A stretch of DNA of 64,000 nucleotides from Chamaecrista fasciculata (GCA_003254925.1 QANZ01029950.1:1-64000); one strand, 5' to 3'. Positions 11,778 to 23,101 are shown, numbered from the stretch's first letter. The notes: generated by a model not told the origin, from the sequence alone. Numbers and translations: made by a program.

Positions 11778-11957
11778 TTAGCGTTTGATGCTGTTTACAT
11801 GATTGCTATTATTGCACCTATAAAACATGTCTTGGACTTTAAAACCAAAATTGTTATTTTTGCTGATGGTTTTTTGGGAGCTCTCACTATTCACAAATGT
11901 CACGAACACTTTATTATGTGTCATCGAATGCTTGGTTTTAGTACTACTTTTCAAAAG
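11778..11957 (+). pseudogene. Exon-like cassette 2 in the LTR element
   Basis: Exactly 180 nt (60 codons) without a stop lie between ATTGCAG (acceptor, ends 11777) and AG|GTAAGG (donor, 11958). The peptide begins LAFDAVYMIAIIAPIKH and contains a Cys/His-rich stretch (HKCHEHFIMCH). No known domain is recognised. The clean splice borders suggest a captured host exon, taken as DNA or unspliced RNA, rather than element coding sequence. Confidence 0.45.
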
Positions 11958-12922
11958 GTAAGGCATAGCTAAACAATATTGTTTTAGTCTTTCTCATAAA
12001 TGCTAACAAGCACTGTCTTGGCATTAATATTATGTGATGACTCGTCAGCTTCTTTATTTAAGAACTCAGGCACTTCTCAGCACTTGGAAATCCTTACACC
12101 GGCGTCACCGTAAGTGTGAGCGTTGTCGTAAGCATAAGCGCCACAGTGCGCGAGGCGTCGCTATGGATATGGGTGCCACCGTAAAAATGACTGAGCATAT
12201 AAAAATGACTGATTATTTTTGCGTTTTGAACTTTATAGAAATTCAATAGGGTGGGGCAAACGCCTGGGTTCTTTCTTTCAACAATTAATAAAGTTAGCGC
12301 TGCTCGAGGGGACGCCCTCGGAACAGGAGCGAAAAGGTCCTCGAAGGAGCCTTGTGAGTATGGCACTCACTACCATGCGGACCGACCCTCCCTTGGATGA
12401 CTAGTCAAAACTTAGCGTATGATACGCAAAACGCTCGAAGCGTGCCCATCGCGAGGCAGCACCTTAGTGTGCAAATAAACATAGCGATCGAATCGCGAAA
12501 ATGCTCGAGGAAGCACTAATAAATAATATTGTAAAATGTTTTGCTGCAAGCATTAATTATTATTCTCAATTCTGTTGTTGGATTCATTAAAAACTAACAG
12601 TTTATGCTTAAATTATATTAGACAGATGTCTAGCCAAAATCGGCGACAAAGCCTCAGATAAATTATGGACATGGAAAGCTAATGGACTCGATCCAAACAA
12701 CATACACATTCACAGCGAGGAAAACAAAAGTCACGCCGATTCAGGCGCCTGACACACACCGAGCCTAATTAGGCAAAAATCTACAATCACAAGGCAGAAC
12801 AAGGCGCTGACGCCATCTCCAGTACAAGGCCGCCAAGCGGCAAGGGCCCTGACGCCCAACTGGTCCATGACCAAAGCCCAATGAGGCTAAAATCGCTCAA
12901 GAGGGACGCCCTTAGCGATTCT

Positions 12923-13047
12923 AGGACGCCCTGACGTCCAGTGGGTATGGCACCCACACCCCAAACGGACCGATCCTCCCTTGGTTTTAGGACGCCCTGA
13001 CGTCCAGTGAGTATGGCACTCACACCCCAAGCGGACCCTTGGGAGGC
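12923..13047 (+). repeat. 66-bp tandem duplication
   Basis: The unit starting AGGACGCCCTGACGTCCAGT at 12923 recurs at 12989 with minor changes. A third, more diverged relative lies at about 12352-12400. It is internal to the LTR element. Confidence 0.7.
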
Positions 13048-13384
13048 TAGCCACAAAAACATGCGCATGTATCAAACATCAACTTTGGATCCCAGCACCC
13101 TCGTGGAAGGCATGGCGTCCTTACGCACGACTACGGGCCATCGCCCTCATAATTAAGTCCCAGCGACTTCATGGAAAGCATGGCAACCTAACACAAAGAC
13201 CGCCAAGGTCTTCAGGAGAATCGAATGGAAACTAAGTCTCAAACCTCCCCAGCGAGCGCGCCAAAATCATGGACGCCGTAAGCCATGAGGCTATGAACAT
13301 GAAATTCCTCCAAACAGAACGAGGAAGCCAATGGCACCATCAGGAAATCATAAGCGAACGACCACGTCGTTAAGCGGGACTCCC

Positions 13385-13441
13385 CTCGTGGGGACACAAT
13401 CTCACTTCTTTCAAAGGGACTAGTGGTAATAGCCCAAATAT
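13385..13441 (+). repeat. Degenerate duplicate of the PPT/LTR-start junction
   Basis: TCACTTCTTTCAAAGGGAC followed by TAGTGGTAATAGCCCAAAT matches the true junction at 13725-13775 (TTCACTTCTTTTGTTGGGAC, then TAGTGATAATAGGCCCAAT). It includes about 25 bases of LTR start. It lies about 330 bp upstream of LTR 3. Confidence 0.6.
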
Positions 13442-13751
13442 TTGACTGTGTCCAACTGACAAAGTTCATGGCAAATGCATAATCGGGCCAGGAAGCCTTT
13501 AGGCAGGCAAGAACGCCCAAATGGCACGACGCCGCTAAGGAGATCAAGGTGCGTGAGCGCCCAAGCAACAAGGATGCAAAGGCAGTGCAAAGCACATCTT
13601 GAATCAATCCAGATCAGGATAAACGCCCAAGCACCAGGAATGGAAGGACAAAAGTGCCTCAAAACAAACCAACGAAAAACGTTGTATCTGTCATCCACTC
13701 GTGGGGACACATCTCATGGGGACAGAGCTTCACTTCTTTTGTTGGGACTAG

Positions 13752-14375
13752 TGATAATAGGCCCAATAATTAGGAGGCCCAATTGGCAGAAGATGCCCTT
13801 GGCCCAGCACGCCATAGGCCCACAGGGTAGGGCGAGAACGCCCTTAACCCCGCTAGGGCAAGGGAGCCCATAACCATAGAGGGCATGGGCGCCCACGGAG
13901 CATAAGGACACGAGGAATAAGGAAACATTCCCTGAACCAATCAGGAACCAATCAAGGATCAACCAAGATCCACTGTCAATCAAGACAGATCCCCCAGAGA
14001 TCTCGGCCTTGGCCATCAAGGCGCCCTACACAAATAAGGAAATAGTGACTCACTTATCCTTAATTAACAAAAAAATATCTTCCTACATGAAATAGGAAAG
14101 ATTATGATTCACCTCCCATATCACTCAAGATATCTCTTCTACAATGAAGGAAGTTTCCTTAAACGGACTCTCCTCAATAAGCCTATAAATACAAGATGGT
14201 GACTCTATGAAAGGTACGTAACTCACATTACTCACGCTACTCATGCTAGCTCATACTCTTACTAATTTAAGCTTCGGAGGTGAATCACAGGGGAGCCCCC
14301 CCTATGGTTCATTGTCTTGCAGGAAAATCTTGCAGCGAACTGGGAAACGACCCCCGGCCAAATCCTAGTTCATCA
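13752..14375 (+). repeat. LTR 3 (3' LTR)
   Basis: 624 bp, TG...CA, followed by the target duplication TATCC. By eye it has about 8 private differences from the other two LTRs. Confidence 0.9.
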
Positions 14376-14380
14376 TATCC

Positions 14381-16606
14381 ATACTTTGAGAAATCATGGT
14401 ACAACTTTATATTGTTGAACAGAATTGAATAATCAACCTACATATATGGGTAGCTAGGTTACGACTTACAACAATACAAAAAGCACATTTAGAGTTGATG
14501 GCAAAGTATTACCATAACTAAAGGAAACTATATTTGATAAAATTGACATTTTTTTTATCTAATATTGGTAGGATGTGAGTTACTTATACTTACTTTACTT
14601 AAAATATTTTTTAAAAAAAAAACTTAAATGTTTTGTATTTTAAATTCAGTTTAAAAGATAAGCATTTAAAACTATAATGATAAAACACGGGAACCTAATA
14701 AAAATGGTACAGTATTTGTACTCGTATTCTATTAATAGTCTTGGTACTTCAAAAATATAATAAAATGTAAATTTTATATTTTCTTATAAGATATGCTTGT
14801 TTTTCTAAATTCTAAATCCCAAAACCCTAAATCCTAACTTCTAAACCCTAATTCCTAAAATCCTAACCCTAAACCCTAACTTCTAAACTCTAAACCTTCA
14901 ATTAATTATAGGCTTCAAATTTAATTTGATTTTTTTATTTACAGAAATTTTACATTTAAAAAATTAATTTAAGTTTTTTTATGAAACTAGTTATTTTTTG
15001 TTAGATATATATCAATTTAAAGTAAACATACAATAAATTATAAGAGGATAATATAATTTTTAAGAAAAAAGAATTAGATCATTTAATATAAATAATTTAA
15101 TTTTTTACTTTTAAAATTTTTAATGCATATTAAACGTCCCTAAACATGTTTAGATATTCCTTATAAATAAAAGTGCAGCAGCTAAAGCTATAGGTATTCC
15201 TAGCAACCTCTCAATTCTTGAAAATAACGTGAACGTGCCTCCTCATCAATTATTTTTTTGTTCATTTCATTATTATCCCACTCATCTCTCTTCTGTCTTT
15301 ATGGTCAACAATGAAGATGCCCCTCCATAAAAAAATAATAATAAATTAACTAAATAATAATAAAAAAAATGAAGATACCCACATCTTAAATGAGATTGAG
15401 AGCTCAGGTTCAGATAGATAGATAGATATAGATATAGCCATCTTGTTTCTACGTACTCCTTTCTCATAAAATGCTCATATCCCAACTCATTTTGCTACGT
15501 ACGTACTCCACTGGATGCTTATCTTCAATGTCAATTTCTTTATAAAGTGGATATGCTACTAGGAATTATTAAAATATTTATATCAAATGAATATTTATAA
15601 AATTTATTCTATAAACTTAGGTCTGGATATACATTAAAATTTACAAGTATATATAGGTATGAGTATAAAAATTTATCCAAAAAAAATATTATGATGACAG
15701 ATAAAGTAACAAAAAACTTATATACAATTTGTAATATTAAATATTTATTTTTTTAAAAAAATAACATAAATTAATATTGAGTTGTTTAAAATAATGAATA
15801 GTTTGATATCATATTTAATCAATGTTTCAAATTTGATACATTGTGAATATAATTATTTTTATTGATAAACTAACTAAAAACATATATGTGATAGAAGTTA
15901 AATTCATGAATCGGGCGAAGCTCCAAATATCGAGTGGACAACAAAGAAATATGAAACAATTAAACTTTATATATAAACAAATTTTAGAATTATAAAATTG
16001 AAAAATTAAATATTCTACATATGTTGATCAAGTAATTTAATATTGATGCATTTAAATTTATTATTTAATTTTAATTTTAGGTGGTCATAAATAAAAAAGA
16101 CAAAAGAATATATTTTATGTTAAAAAGATAGCTAAATTTGAAATTTATTCAAGTTTGGGTCTAAACCCTAAATATAAAGATTTTATTATTTGTAAATGGA
16201 GGAAATATTATTTTCCACCAAAGTCTAATTTGTTTCTTTATTTTTTTTGTTTAGATTGCAATCCAACTCTTTATTTTTTCTGTTGTTATTTTAGTCGTTC
16301 AAGTTTCTCAAAAGTTATATTTATTGGTCCTAATGACTGAATATAGTCATATATTTTTCGTTTTAAGGTTGAATGCAACGAGATATAGTCACATCCAATT
16401 ATTAAGAGTAAAGAAAAGGATAAAAAGTTGTATTGTATGCTACCCAAAAAAAAGTATCAAAATTAAATTGTAACGTTTTTTTTTCCAAATCCAAGAAAGA
16501 GTATCATTAGGCCAAAAAAGAAAGAGTATCACATTATCCTACATATATTGAATTCATAATTATCCCCATTTACAACTCTATCCTATCACAATTACCATCA
16601 GTATTT
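14381..16606. other. AT-rich intergenic sequence
   Basis: No gene is visible. Besides the telomere-like stretch (annotated separately) it holds a GATA-type microsatellite at about 15411-15436 and long AT-rich runs. ORFs at 15282-15485 and 16155-16340 are composition artefacts. Confidence 0.6.
14808..14897 (+). repeat. Degenerate interstitial telomere-like repeats
   Basis: About a dozen imperfect units of the CCCTAAA type (CCCTAAATCCTAACTTCTAA and variants) in one orientation. They are embedded in AT-rich DNA with sequence on both sides, so this is not a chromosome end. Confidence 0.65.
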
Positions 16607-16761
16607 GGGGAGTGGATCCTCTGTCGTACTGCAGAAGCTGCAGTGCGATGATGACCAATAGGAGCACGCCACGTGTACAATAGTGTACACGTGGCGCGCT
16701 CCCATTGGTCCTCGCCACACTGCAGAAGGTGCAGTACGTATACGGAAAAGGATCCACTGCT
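16607..16761. mobile_element. Short palindromic MITE carrying two G-boxes
   Basis: A 155-bp foldback with ends GGGGAGTGGATCC / GGATCCACTGCT, flanked by an 8-bp duplication CAGTATTT (16599-16606, 16762-16769). The centre is a near-perfect palindrome containing CCACGTGTAC and GTACACGTGG, i.e. two CACGTG cores in opposite orientation. Confidence 0.65.
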
Positions 16762-17039
16762 CAGTATTTAAAGCAAAATAACTTCAAAAGGTATTTTCTA
16801 TTTTATTTGAATCTTCTAGTATTGGAAATAAGGTTTGTGGTCTCTATGTGTTTGATAATCCAATCAACTTAGATGTCCTTCTCCTCGCATACTTTGAGGG
16901 CGTTTTCTAAACGTCCTCTCCTATACGTTTAGCATTTTTTAACTAATTTTGTTTAGAGAAAAGGGTCAAAACCTCGAACTGATAAAAATGTATGGAATAG
17001 ATTTCAAATTGATTATAAATATGTCATTTGTTTTAGATT

Positions 17040-18567
17040 AGGGATTGCACCCGCGCGGGGCGAGGGCGGGGGAAGTACTCCTCGTCCCCGTCCCCACCAA
17101 CTCCGAGTTCCCCCGTCCCTATCCCCGATCCTCGTCATGGGGATATTTTCTCCCCCGTCCCCATTCCCCGATTCCCCACGGTCCCTGCGAAGATCCTTGC
17201 CTCACAAAGAACACAATATAGAATCAACAATTGATGACATTTTGATTCAGCTGGAGATCTTGCAAAACAGTTTTTAAACCCATGTGTATTTTGTATCGAA
17301 GAAGCGTGGTGGATGAACGACAGTAACAAGAACAAACTAGAACGACGGCGGCGGCAAACGACGAACTGTGGTGAAGGATGAAGAAAGAAAGAGTGAATGA
17401 GGGACCGATGTGATGGAGGTTGAAGGTTGAAGGATGAAGATGAAGGACCTTGGAGATGGAGTGGTGGAGGAGGAATGAGTGAGTGAAGAAGAAGATGAAG
17501 TGAGTGGATGGAGATTAGACCTGATCGCGGGCCGGGCTCGCTAAAATACAGGCCAGGCTTTAGGGGGTAATAACAAACAAAAAGTAGGCCCGAGCTCGGG
17601 CCCGAGCCTGTTTTATTTTGGGCCGGGCTCGGCCCGTTTTTAATAAATATGGGTCGGGCTTAATTTTGGGCCTTTTTTTTTAACAAATTACATATTAAAC
17701 TTACTCTCACTCAATATGCTTGAAAGTCAAAACTATCATGTTTGAAACATTATTGTGTGTATTCCAAAATTTAATGTGAAGTACCCTTTTTTAAAATTAT
17801 ATATTTATTAAAATATATATTATATTGGAAATTGAATGGTGATTGGGAGGGATTGAGAAGAAGATTAGGGGAATGATTGATTTGGATTTTGAAAATTGGA
17901 ATTGATTGTGGAATAAGAATAGCATAATTGATTTGGAAATTAAAAATTGGAATTAAATGTGGTTTGGTTTTCTAAAGTTATATAATTATAAAAATATATA
18001 TTATGTTTATATATATTAAGGAATATATTATACAATATACATATATAAAAATGTATGATATATGTATATTAATACGGGCTGGGCTGAAAAATAAGCTCGA
18101 GCCCGACCCGTATTAAAATGGGCTTTTAAAAATTTGGGCTCGTATATTTTCGGGCTTCTTTTCATTTTTTTCGGGTTGGGTAAATCGAGTCAGACGGGCT
18201 TTCGGGCTCATGGTTAGATCTAATGGAGATGGAGTGGTGGAAGAGGAAAGAGTGCGTGAAGAAGAAGATGGAGCGAGCAAAGTGGCTGCTAGGGTTAGAT
18301 TGAGGGGAGTGAAATAATATTATAATGATAGAAAACAGCAAATTATAAATTTAGTCCATGTACAATAAATATATTTTAATTTAGTCCTATTATAAGTTTA
18401 TAATTTTCGGGGACGAGGACCCCGCGGGGCGGAGGGTATACTCCCTGTCCGGGGTAAAATGTATCCCCATCCTCGCCCCCGCAGGGATTTTTTCCCCACA
18501 TCTGGGGATCCCCACGGGGCAATACCCGCGGGGATCCCCGTTTGTGGGGATAAATTGCCATCCCTAA
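17040..18567. mobile_element. Non-autonomous hAT-like element, copy B
   Basis: Ends AGGGATTGCACCCGCG and ATAAATTGCCATCCCTAA. The sequence TTTTAGATT flanks both sides (17031-17039, 18568-18576), consistent with an 8-bp duplication allowing a one-base ambiguity. Collinear with copy A (1-971) except for the nested insertion at 17516-18222. No transposase. Confidence 0.75.
17516..18222. mobile_element. hAT-like element nested in copy B
   Basis: 707 bp with inverted ends TAGACCTGATC / GGTTAGATCTA and GGGCCGGGC-type subterminal motifs, flanked by a perfect 8-bp duplication ATGGAGAT (17508-17515, 18223-18230). Copy A shows the empty site. No coding capacity. Confidence 0.85.
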
Positions 18568-18576
18568 TTTTAGATT

Positions 18577-19330
18577 GGTTCTAATTATTTTTATAATTTT
18601 TTAAAATGGTCATATTTCTCTCTCATTTCAAGTTTGAATGTCAGAAATTTAGTGATAAGGGTTGCTTTTGATTCTTTTTAATCAGTTGGTGTCATGAATA
18701 AACGAAATCAAATAGGATTCCGAAAATGGGCCACACATTTCACAATCATAAAAGCAAAGTTAGTCATATCTCTCTTGTTTTAAGTCTAAATGCGGTAATT
18801 TTAAAACTATGTGTTAACTCTTAAAGAGTTCTTACTCCTTTTGTTCAATTAAGACTGTCAGCAAACGAAATCAAATCCTTCCTTTAAAGTAGGATTGGGA
18901 CTAAAATTGAAAAATATCTTAGAAATATAGTCTCAAACATACTTTCGGGATGCAATTTGATCTCATTTGTTAATGGTTTCAACTCGGTAGAAAAAAAATC
19001 TCTTCCAGAATTCACACAGAATTTAATTTCAAACTCGTGGCATTTAGACTTGAAGCGAGAGAAGTATGACTAACTTTGCTTGTTTGACTGTGAAACAAAC
19101 AATCAACTTTTGAGATTCAATCTGACCTCGTTTGTCCATGGTCTCAATTGGATAGATAAAGTACACGTTAAAGCAACCCATACTCAACTCTAAATTCATC
19201 GCATTTAAGTTTGAAACGAGAAATATATTATCGAATTTTATAGTTTGAGATCAATTTGAAAAATTATGTAGAATCAATATGAAACAAATAAAACCTTTAA
19301 ATCTAAAATAATCTATCCCATATATTTGGG
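18577..19330. mobile_element. Degenerate MULE-like foldback
   Basis: Internal phrases (GAGAGAAGTATGACTAACTT, CTCGTTTGT... and their inversions) match the middle parts of the foldbacks at 6449, 7426 and 52107. The arms are too decayed to place ends. Confidence 0.4.
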
Positions 19331-19383
19331 ACAAATATGAGGTTTTGACAAAAGAGAAAAAATAAAGAAAGGCAAAAGACCTG

Positions 19384-20200
19384 TTGGTGCCCCTAACATT
19401 TGGAGTCAGTTTTAGTTATGCCCCCAACATTTGTTTTGTGTCAGTTATGCGCCCAACTTTTCACATTGTTGTCAATTATACACCTCAATTTTTTTTGGGG
19501 CCAAAGTCTTATTTTGGTTCCTCATGTTTGCTCAAAGTTTCGTTTTGGTCCCTCAGCTCAAAGTCCTTCATTCATCATCATCTTCACCACCACCACCACC
19601 ACCACCACCACTGTCAGCAGCAACAACAACACCACCGTTGTCAGCACCACCACCACCACTGTCGCCACCGCCGCCGAGCTTTTCCGGCGAGGTTCATCTT
19701 CTCTGGAGAACTTTTCGGCGAGATACACGGCGACCCCGACGAGTTCAAAAACTCCTAATTCAAGGTTTTTTGACCTCCTAAGTTCAATGGCGACCTGCAT
19801 TTTACAAACAAATCACCAACAATAGTCAAATTGAAGCCGTCGAAAAATTACATAGTCGCTGAAAAATTACACAATCGCTGAAAATCATTTTTTCGATCAT
19901 TTGTTCGCAAAATGCAGGCCGACATTGAACTCAAGAGGTAAAAAAACCTTCGGTTAGGAGTTTTCGTAGTCGTTGGGGCCGTTGTGTATCTCGCCGGAAA
20001 AGCTCAACAGTGGTAGTGCTGTTGCTAACGGCAGTGGTGTTGCTATTGCTGCTAATGGTGGTGGTGGTGGGGGTAGTGGTGAAGATGATGATGAATGAAA
20101 AACTAAGCTGAGGAACCAAAACGGAACTTTGAGCACACTTGTGGGACCAAAATAAGACTTTGGCGCAAAAAAATTGAGGTTAGGGTATAATTGACCTGTC
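19384..20200. mobile_element. Foldback element with CCA/TGG trinucleotide arms
   Basis: A left arm GGCCAAAGTCTTATTTTGGT (19499) is repeated inverted at about 20150-20165 (CCAAAATAAGACTTTGGC). The next part of the arm contains a (CAC)n tract (19580-19675), with (GGT)n in the opposite arm (20055-20090). Outer matching ends (ACCTCAATTTTTTT and its inverse) suggest the unit extends from about 19384. ORFs with poly-His/Pro/Thr here are trinucleotide-repeat read-through. Confidence 0.55.
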
Positions 20201-20544
20201 AATTTCATCTTCAATCTTTTTTTGCTGTCAATTTCGTCCCCAATGTTTCACATTTTAATCAATTTTATCCTTTGCTCTTACTTTAGCCAAATATTATTGA
20301 CAGAAGAATTTACGTGGCTAATGATATATAATGTAAAATTGGTAGAAAAAGAAACTCAAATCCTAACTCAGATTGAAAAACATGATACAATCTGTCATTA
20401 ATTTATTGAAAGAAGTTAGTCAAAGAATAAAATTGACTAAATTGTTAAACATTAGGGGCAAAACTGATAGCAAAAAAAGATTGAGGACGAAATTGACAAT
20501 TAATGTAAAATTTGAGGAATAAATTAGTACTTCTGTCTAAAAAA
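20200..20544. mobile_element. Dispersed foldback family (GTCAATTT/AAATTGAC type)
   Basis: Arms of the form TCAATTTCGTCCCCAATGTTT (20228 onward) and the inverse AACATTAGGGGCAAAACTGA (20448 onward). The same family is seen at 31310-31660, 42190-42420, 53110-53355 and 57770-58140. No clean target duplication was found. Confidence 0.5.
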
Positions 20545-20554
20545 ATATATTATC

Positions 20555-20861
20555 GAGTAAACTATCAAATTGGTCCCTGGATTATTGGCTCGCTGACAGA
20601 TTGGTCCCTGAATTTAGGAAATTAACAAATAGGTCCCCGAATTTTTCTAACGAGTCAAATAGGTCCCCAAATTTTTCTAACGTTAGTCAAATAGGTCCCC
20701 GAATAACATGCACAGAAGGACCTATTTGATAAATGTTAGAAAAATTCGGGGACCTATTTGACTCGTTAGAAAAATTCGGGGACCTATTTGTCAATTTCCT
20801 AAATTCGGGGACCAATTTGTCAGCGAGTCAATAATCCAGGGACCAATTTAGTAGTTTACTC
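20555..20861. mobile_element. Near-perfect foldback MITE
   Basis: About 307 bp, almost entirely palindromic. The left arm begins GAGTAAACTA and the right arm ends TAGTTTACTC, with GGTCCC(T/C)GAATTT phrases repeated in both. The arms match at roughly 95% by eye. A 9-10 bp duplication ATATATTATC flanks it (20545-20554, 20862-20871), consistent with a MULE-type MITE. Confidence 0.8.
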
Positions 20862-21760
20862 ATATATTATCTATAGAATCTAATAAGTAATAAATTAAAA
20901 TTATGCATCAATTCAGTTAAGAATTACATGAGAAAAATAACATCAATAACAAGAAAAGAAAGTTGAGAGAACAAGATTGAGAGAGGAGGTTAAAAGTTTC
21001 GTTTTTTTTTTCGTTAAAAAATTTACTAACTTTTCACGAAAATACAAAATATCAACATTCAACATTGTTAAAACTTCTCGATAAAAAAAGGTAAATTACA
21101 CTTTGTTATCATCTAGTTTGGTTTTATTTCACTTTGGTACACTGTGGTTTAAAAAGTGACACTTTGATACCCTGTGGTATTTTATGTTAACACTTTGGTA
21201 CCTTTTGGAGCTTTTTTGTAATTTTAAGCATAATAAATTTCGCAAAAATTACATATTGACCCCCAATATTTTCAGAAAATTACAAATAGGTCACTGGATA
21301 CATATTATTTAAGGACTAAATGGAAAACTATAAAAAAAATTGGGTAAATTACACTTTGGTACCCTGTGGTTTGGTCATATTTCACTTTGGTACTATGTGG
21401 TTTAAAAAGTGACACTTTGGTATCCTGTGATATTCTCCGTTAATATTCTTTCGTTAACACTTTGGTACCCTTTGGAGTTATTTTGTAATTTTAACCATAA
21501 AAAATTTACAAAAAAACATATTGACCCCCAATATTTTAGAAAATTACAAATAGGTCCCTAGATACATATTATCTAGGGACTAAAATGAAAACTAAAAATA
21601 TTTTCTGAAATATGATCAAAGTATACCAAAGTGTCACTTTTTAAACCACAGGGTACCAAAATAAAATATGACCAAACCACAGGACACCAAAGTATAATTT
21701 ACCCAGAAAAATTTTAGGGTCAAAACATAGTTTTTGAAAAATATAGCACAAAAGATAGAA

Positions 21761-23101
21761 GGCCAAAGTCCTATTTTAGTCCCTCTGTTATGCTCATTGT
21801 TCCAAATAGGTCCCTCAGTTATTTTCCGTTCCATATTGGTCCCTCAGTTATCCAAAACTTGTCAAAGTTGGTCCTTCTAACGTTTTCCATCCATTTTTTC
21901 GTTAAAAAAATAGGAAAAATAAGCTTTCATCCCCAAAAGTTTTATTTTCTTATATTAAGGTCCTTTTCTTTTTATAATAGGATCAAACCGTAAGAAAAGA
22001 AAATAAATTAAGATTTTAAGTGAATTTGTCCAAAAACAAAAAATTTTCTCTCTCTCTCTCCCCCTCGGCTCTCTCTCTCTCTCACACACACCACTCTCTC
22101 TCTCCCCCTCGGCTCTCTCTCTCTCTCNNNNNNNNNNNNNNNNNNNNNNNNNNNNNNNNNNNNNNNNNNNNNNNNNNNNNNNNNNNNNNNNNNNNNNNNN
22201 NNNNNNNNNNNNNNNNNNNNNNNNNNNNNNNNNNNNNNNNNNNNNNNNNNNNNNNNNNNNNNNNNNNNNNNNNNNNNNNNNNNNNNNNNNNNNNNNNNNN
22301 NNNNNNNNNNNNNNNNNNNNNNNNNNNNNNNNNNNNNNNNNNNNNNNNNNNNNNNNNNNNNNNNNNNNNNNNNNNNNNNNNNNNNNNNNNNNNNNNNNNN
22401 NNNNNNNNNNNNNNNNNNNNNNNNNNNNNNNNNNNNNNNNNNNNNNNNNNNNNNNNNNNNNNNNNNNNNNNNNNNNNNNNNNNNNNNNNNNNNNNNNNNN
22501 NNNNNNNNNNNNNNNNNNNNNNNNNNNNNNNNNNNNNNNNNNNNNNNNNNNNNNNNNNNNNNNNNNNNNNNNNNNNNNNNNNNNNNNNNNNNNNNNNNNN
22601 NNNNNNNNNNNNNNNNNNNNNNNNNNNNNNNNNNNNNNNNNNNNNNNNNNNNNNNNNNNNNNNNNNNNNNNNNNNNNNNNNNNNNNNNNNNNNNNNNNNN
22701 NNNNNNNNNNNNNNNNNNNNNNNNNNNNNNNNNNNNNNNNNNNNNNNNNNNNNNNNNNNNNNNNNNNNNNNNNNNNNNNNNNNNNNNNNNNNNNNNNNNN
22801 NNNNNNNGGGAGAGAAAATTTTGTGTTTTTGGGCAAATTCACTTAAAATTTTAATTTATTTTCTTTTCTTACGGTTTGATCCTATTATAAAAAGAAAAGG
22901 ACCTTAATATAAGAAAATAAAACTTTTGGGGATGAAAGCTTATTTTTCCTATTTTTTTAACGGAAAAATGGATGGAAAACGTTAGAGGGACCAACTTTGA
23001 CAAGTTTTGGATAACTGAGGGACCAATATGGAACGAAAAATAACTGAGGGACCTATTTGGAACAATGAGCATAACAGAGGGACCAAAATAGGACTTTGGC
23101 C
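21761..23101. mobile_element. MULE with about 300-bp terminal inverted repeats; centre not sequenced
   Basis: Ends GGCCAAAGTCC / GGACTTTGGCC, with a perfect 9-bp duplication AAGATAGAA (21752-21760, 23102-23110). The arms run about 21761-22060 and 22808-23101 and are near-identical in inverse. The centre is a CT-rich microsatellite followed by the assembly gap. Confidence 0.85.
22128..22807. other. Assembly gap (680 N)
   Basis: A run of N in the centre of the MULE, entered through a CTCTCTC tract. Long ORFs crossing it on both strands are artefacts of the Ns. The cargo of this element is unknown. Confidence 0.95.

Larger units (their letters stand above)
8300..14375 (+). mobile_element. Non-autonomous LTR retrotransposon with three LTRs (LTR-LTR-internal-LTR)
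   Basis: Three nearly identical 624-bp LTRs lie at 8300-8923, 8928-9551 and 13752-14375. All start TGATAATAGG; two end TTCATCA and the middle one TTCATGA. The whole unit is flanked by the 5-bp duplication TATCC (8295-8299 and 14376-14380), so it integrated as one piece. A primer-binding site follows the second LTR, and a purine-richer stretch ending GTTGGGACTAG precedes the third. The internal region (9552-13751) contains no gag, protease, reverse transcriptase or integrase. It holds a GC-rich block, exon-like cassettes and short GC-rich repeats, so mobilisation in trans by a relative is inferred. Confidence 0.9.

Noticed and set aside
14808-14897. Chromosome end
   Set aside because: The repeats are degenerate and flanked by ordinary sequence on both sides.
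19384-20214. Poly-His, poly-Pro and poly-Thr ORFs
   Set aside because: They are frames through a CAC/GGT trinucleotide tract lying in the arms of a foldback element.
21955-22907. 295-aa ORFs on both strands
   Set aside because: They consist mostly of the N gap plus CT/GA microsatellite.
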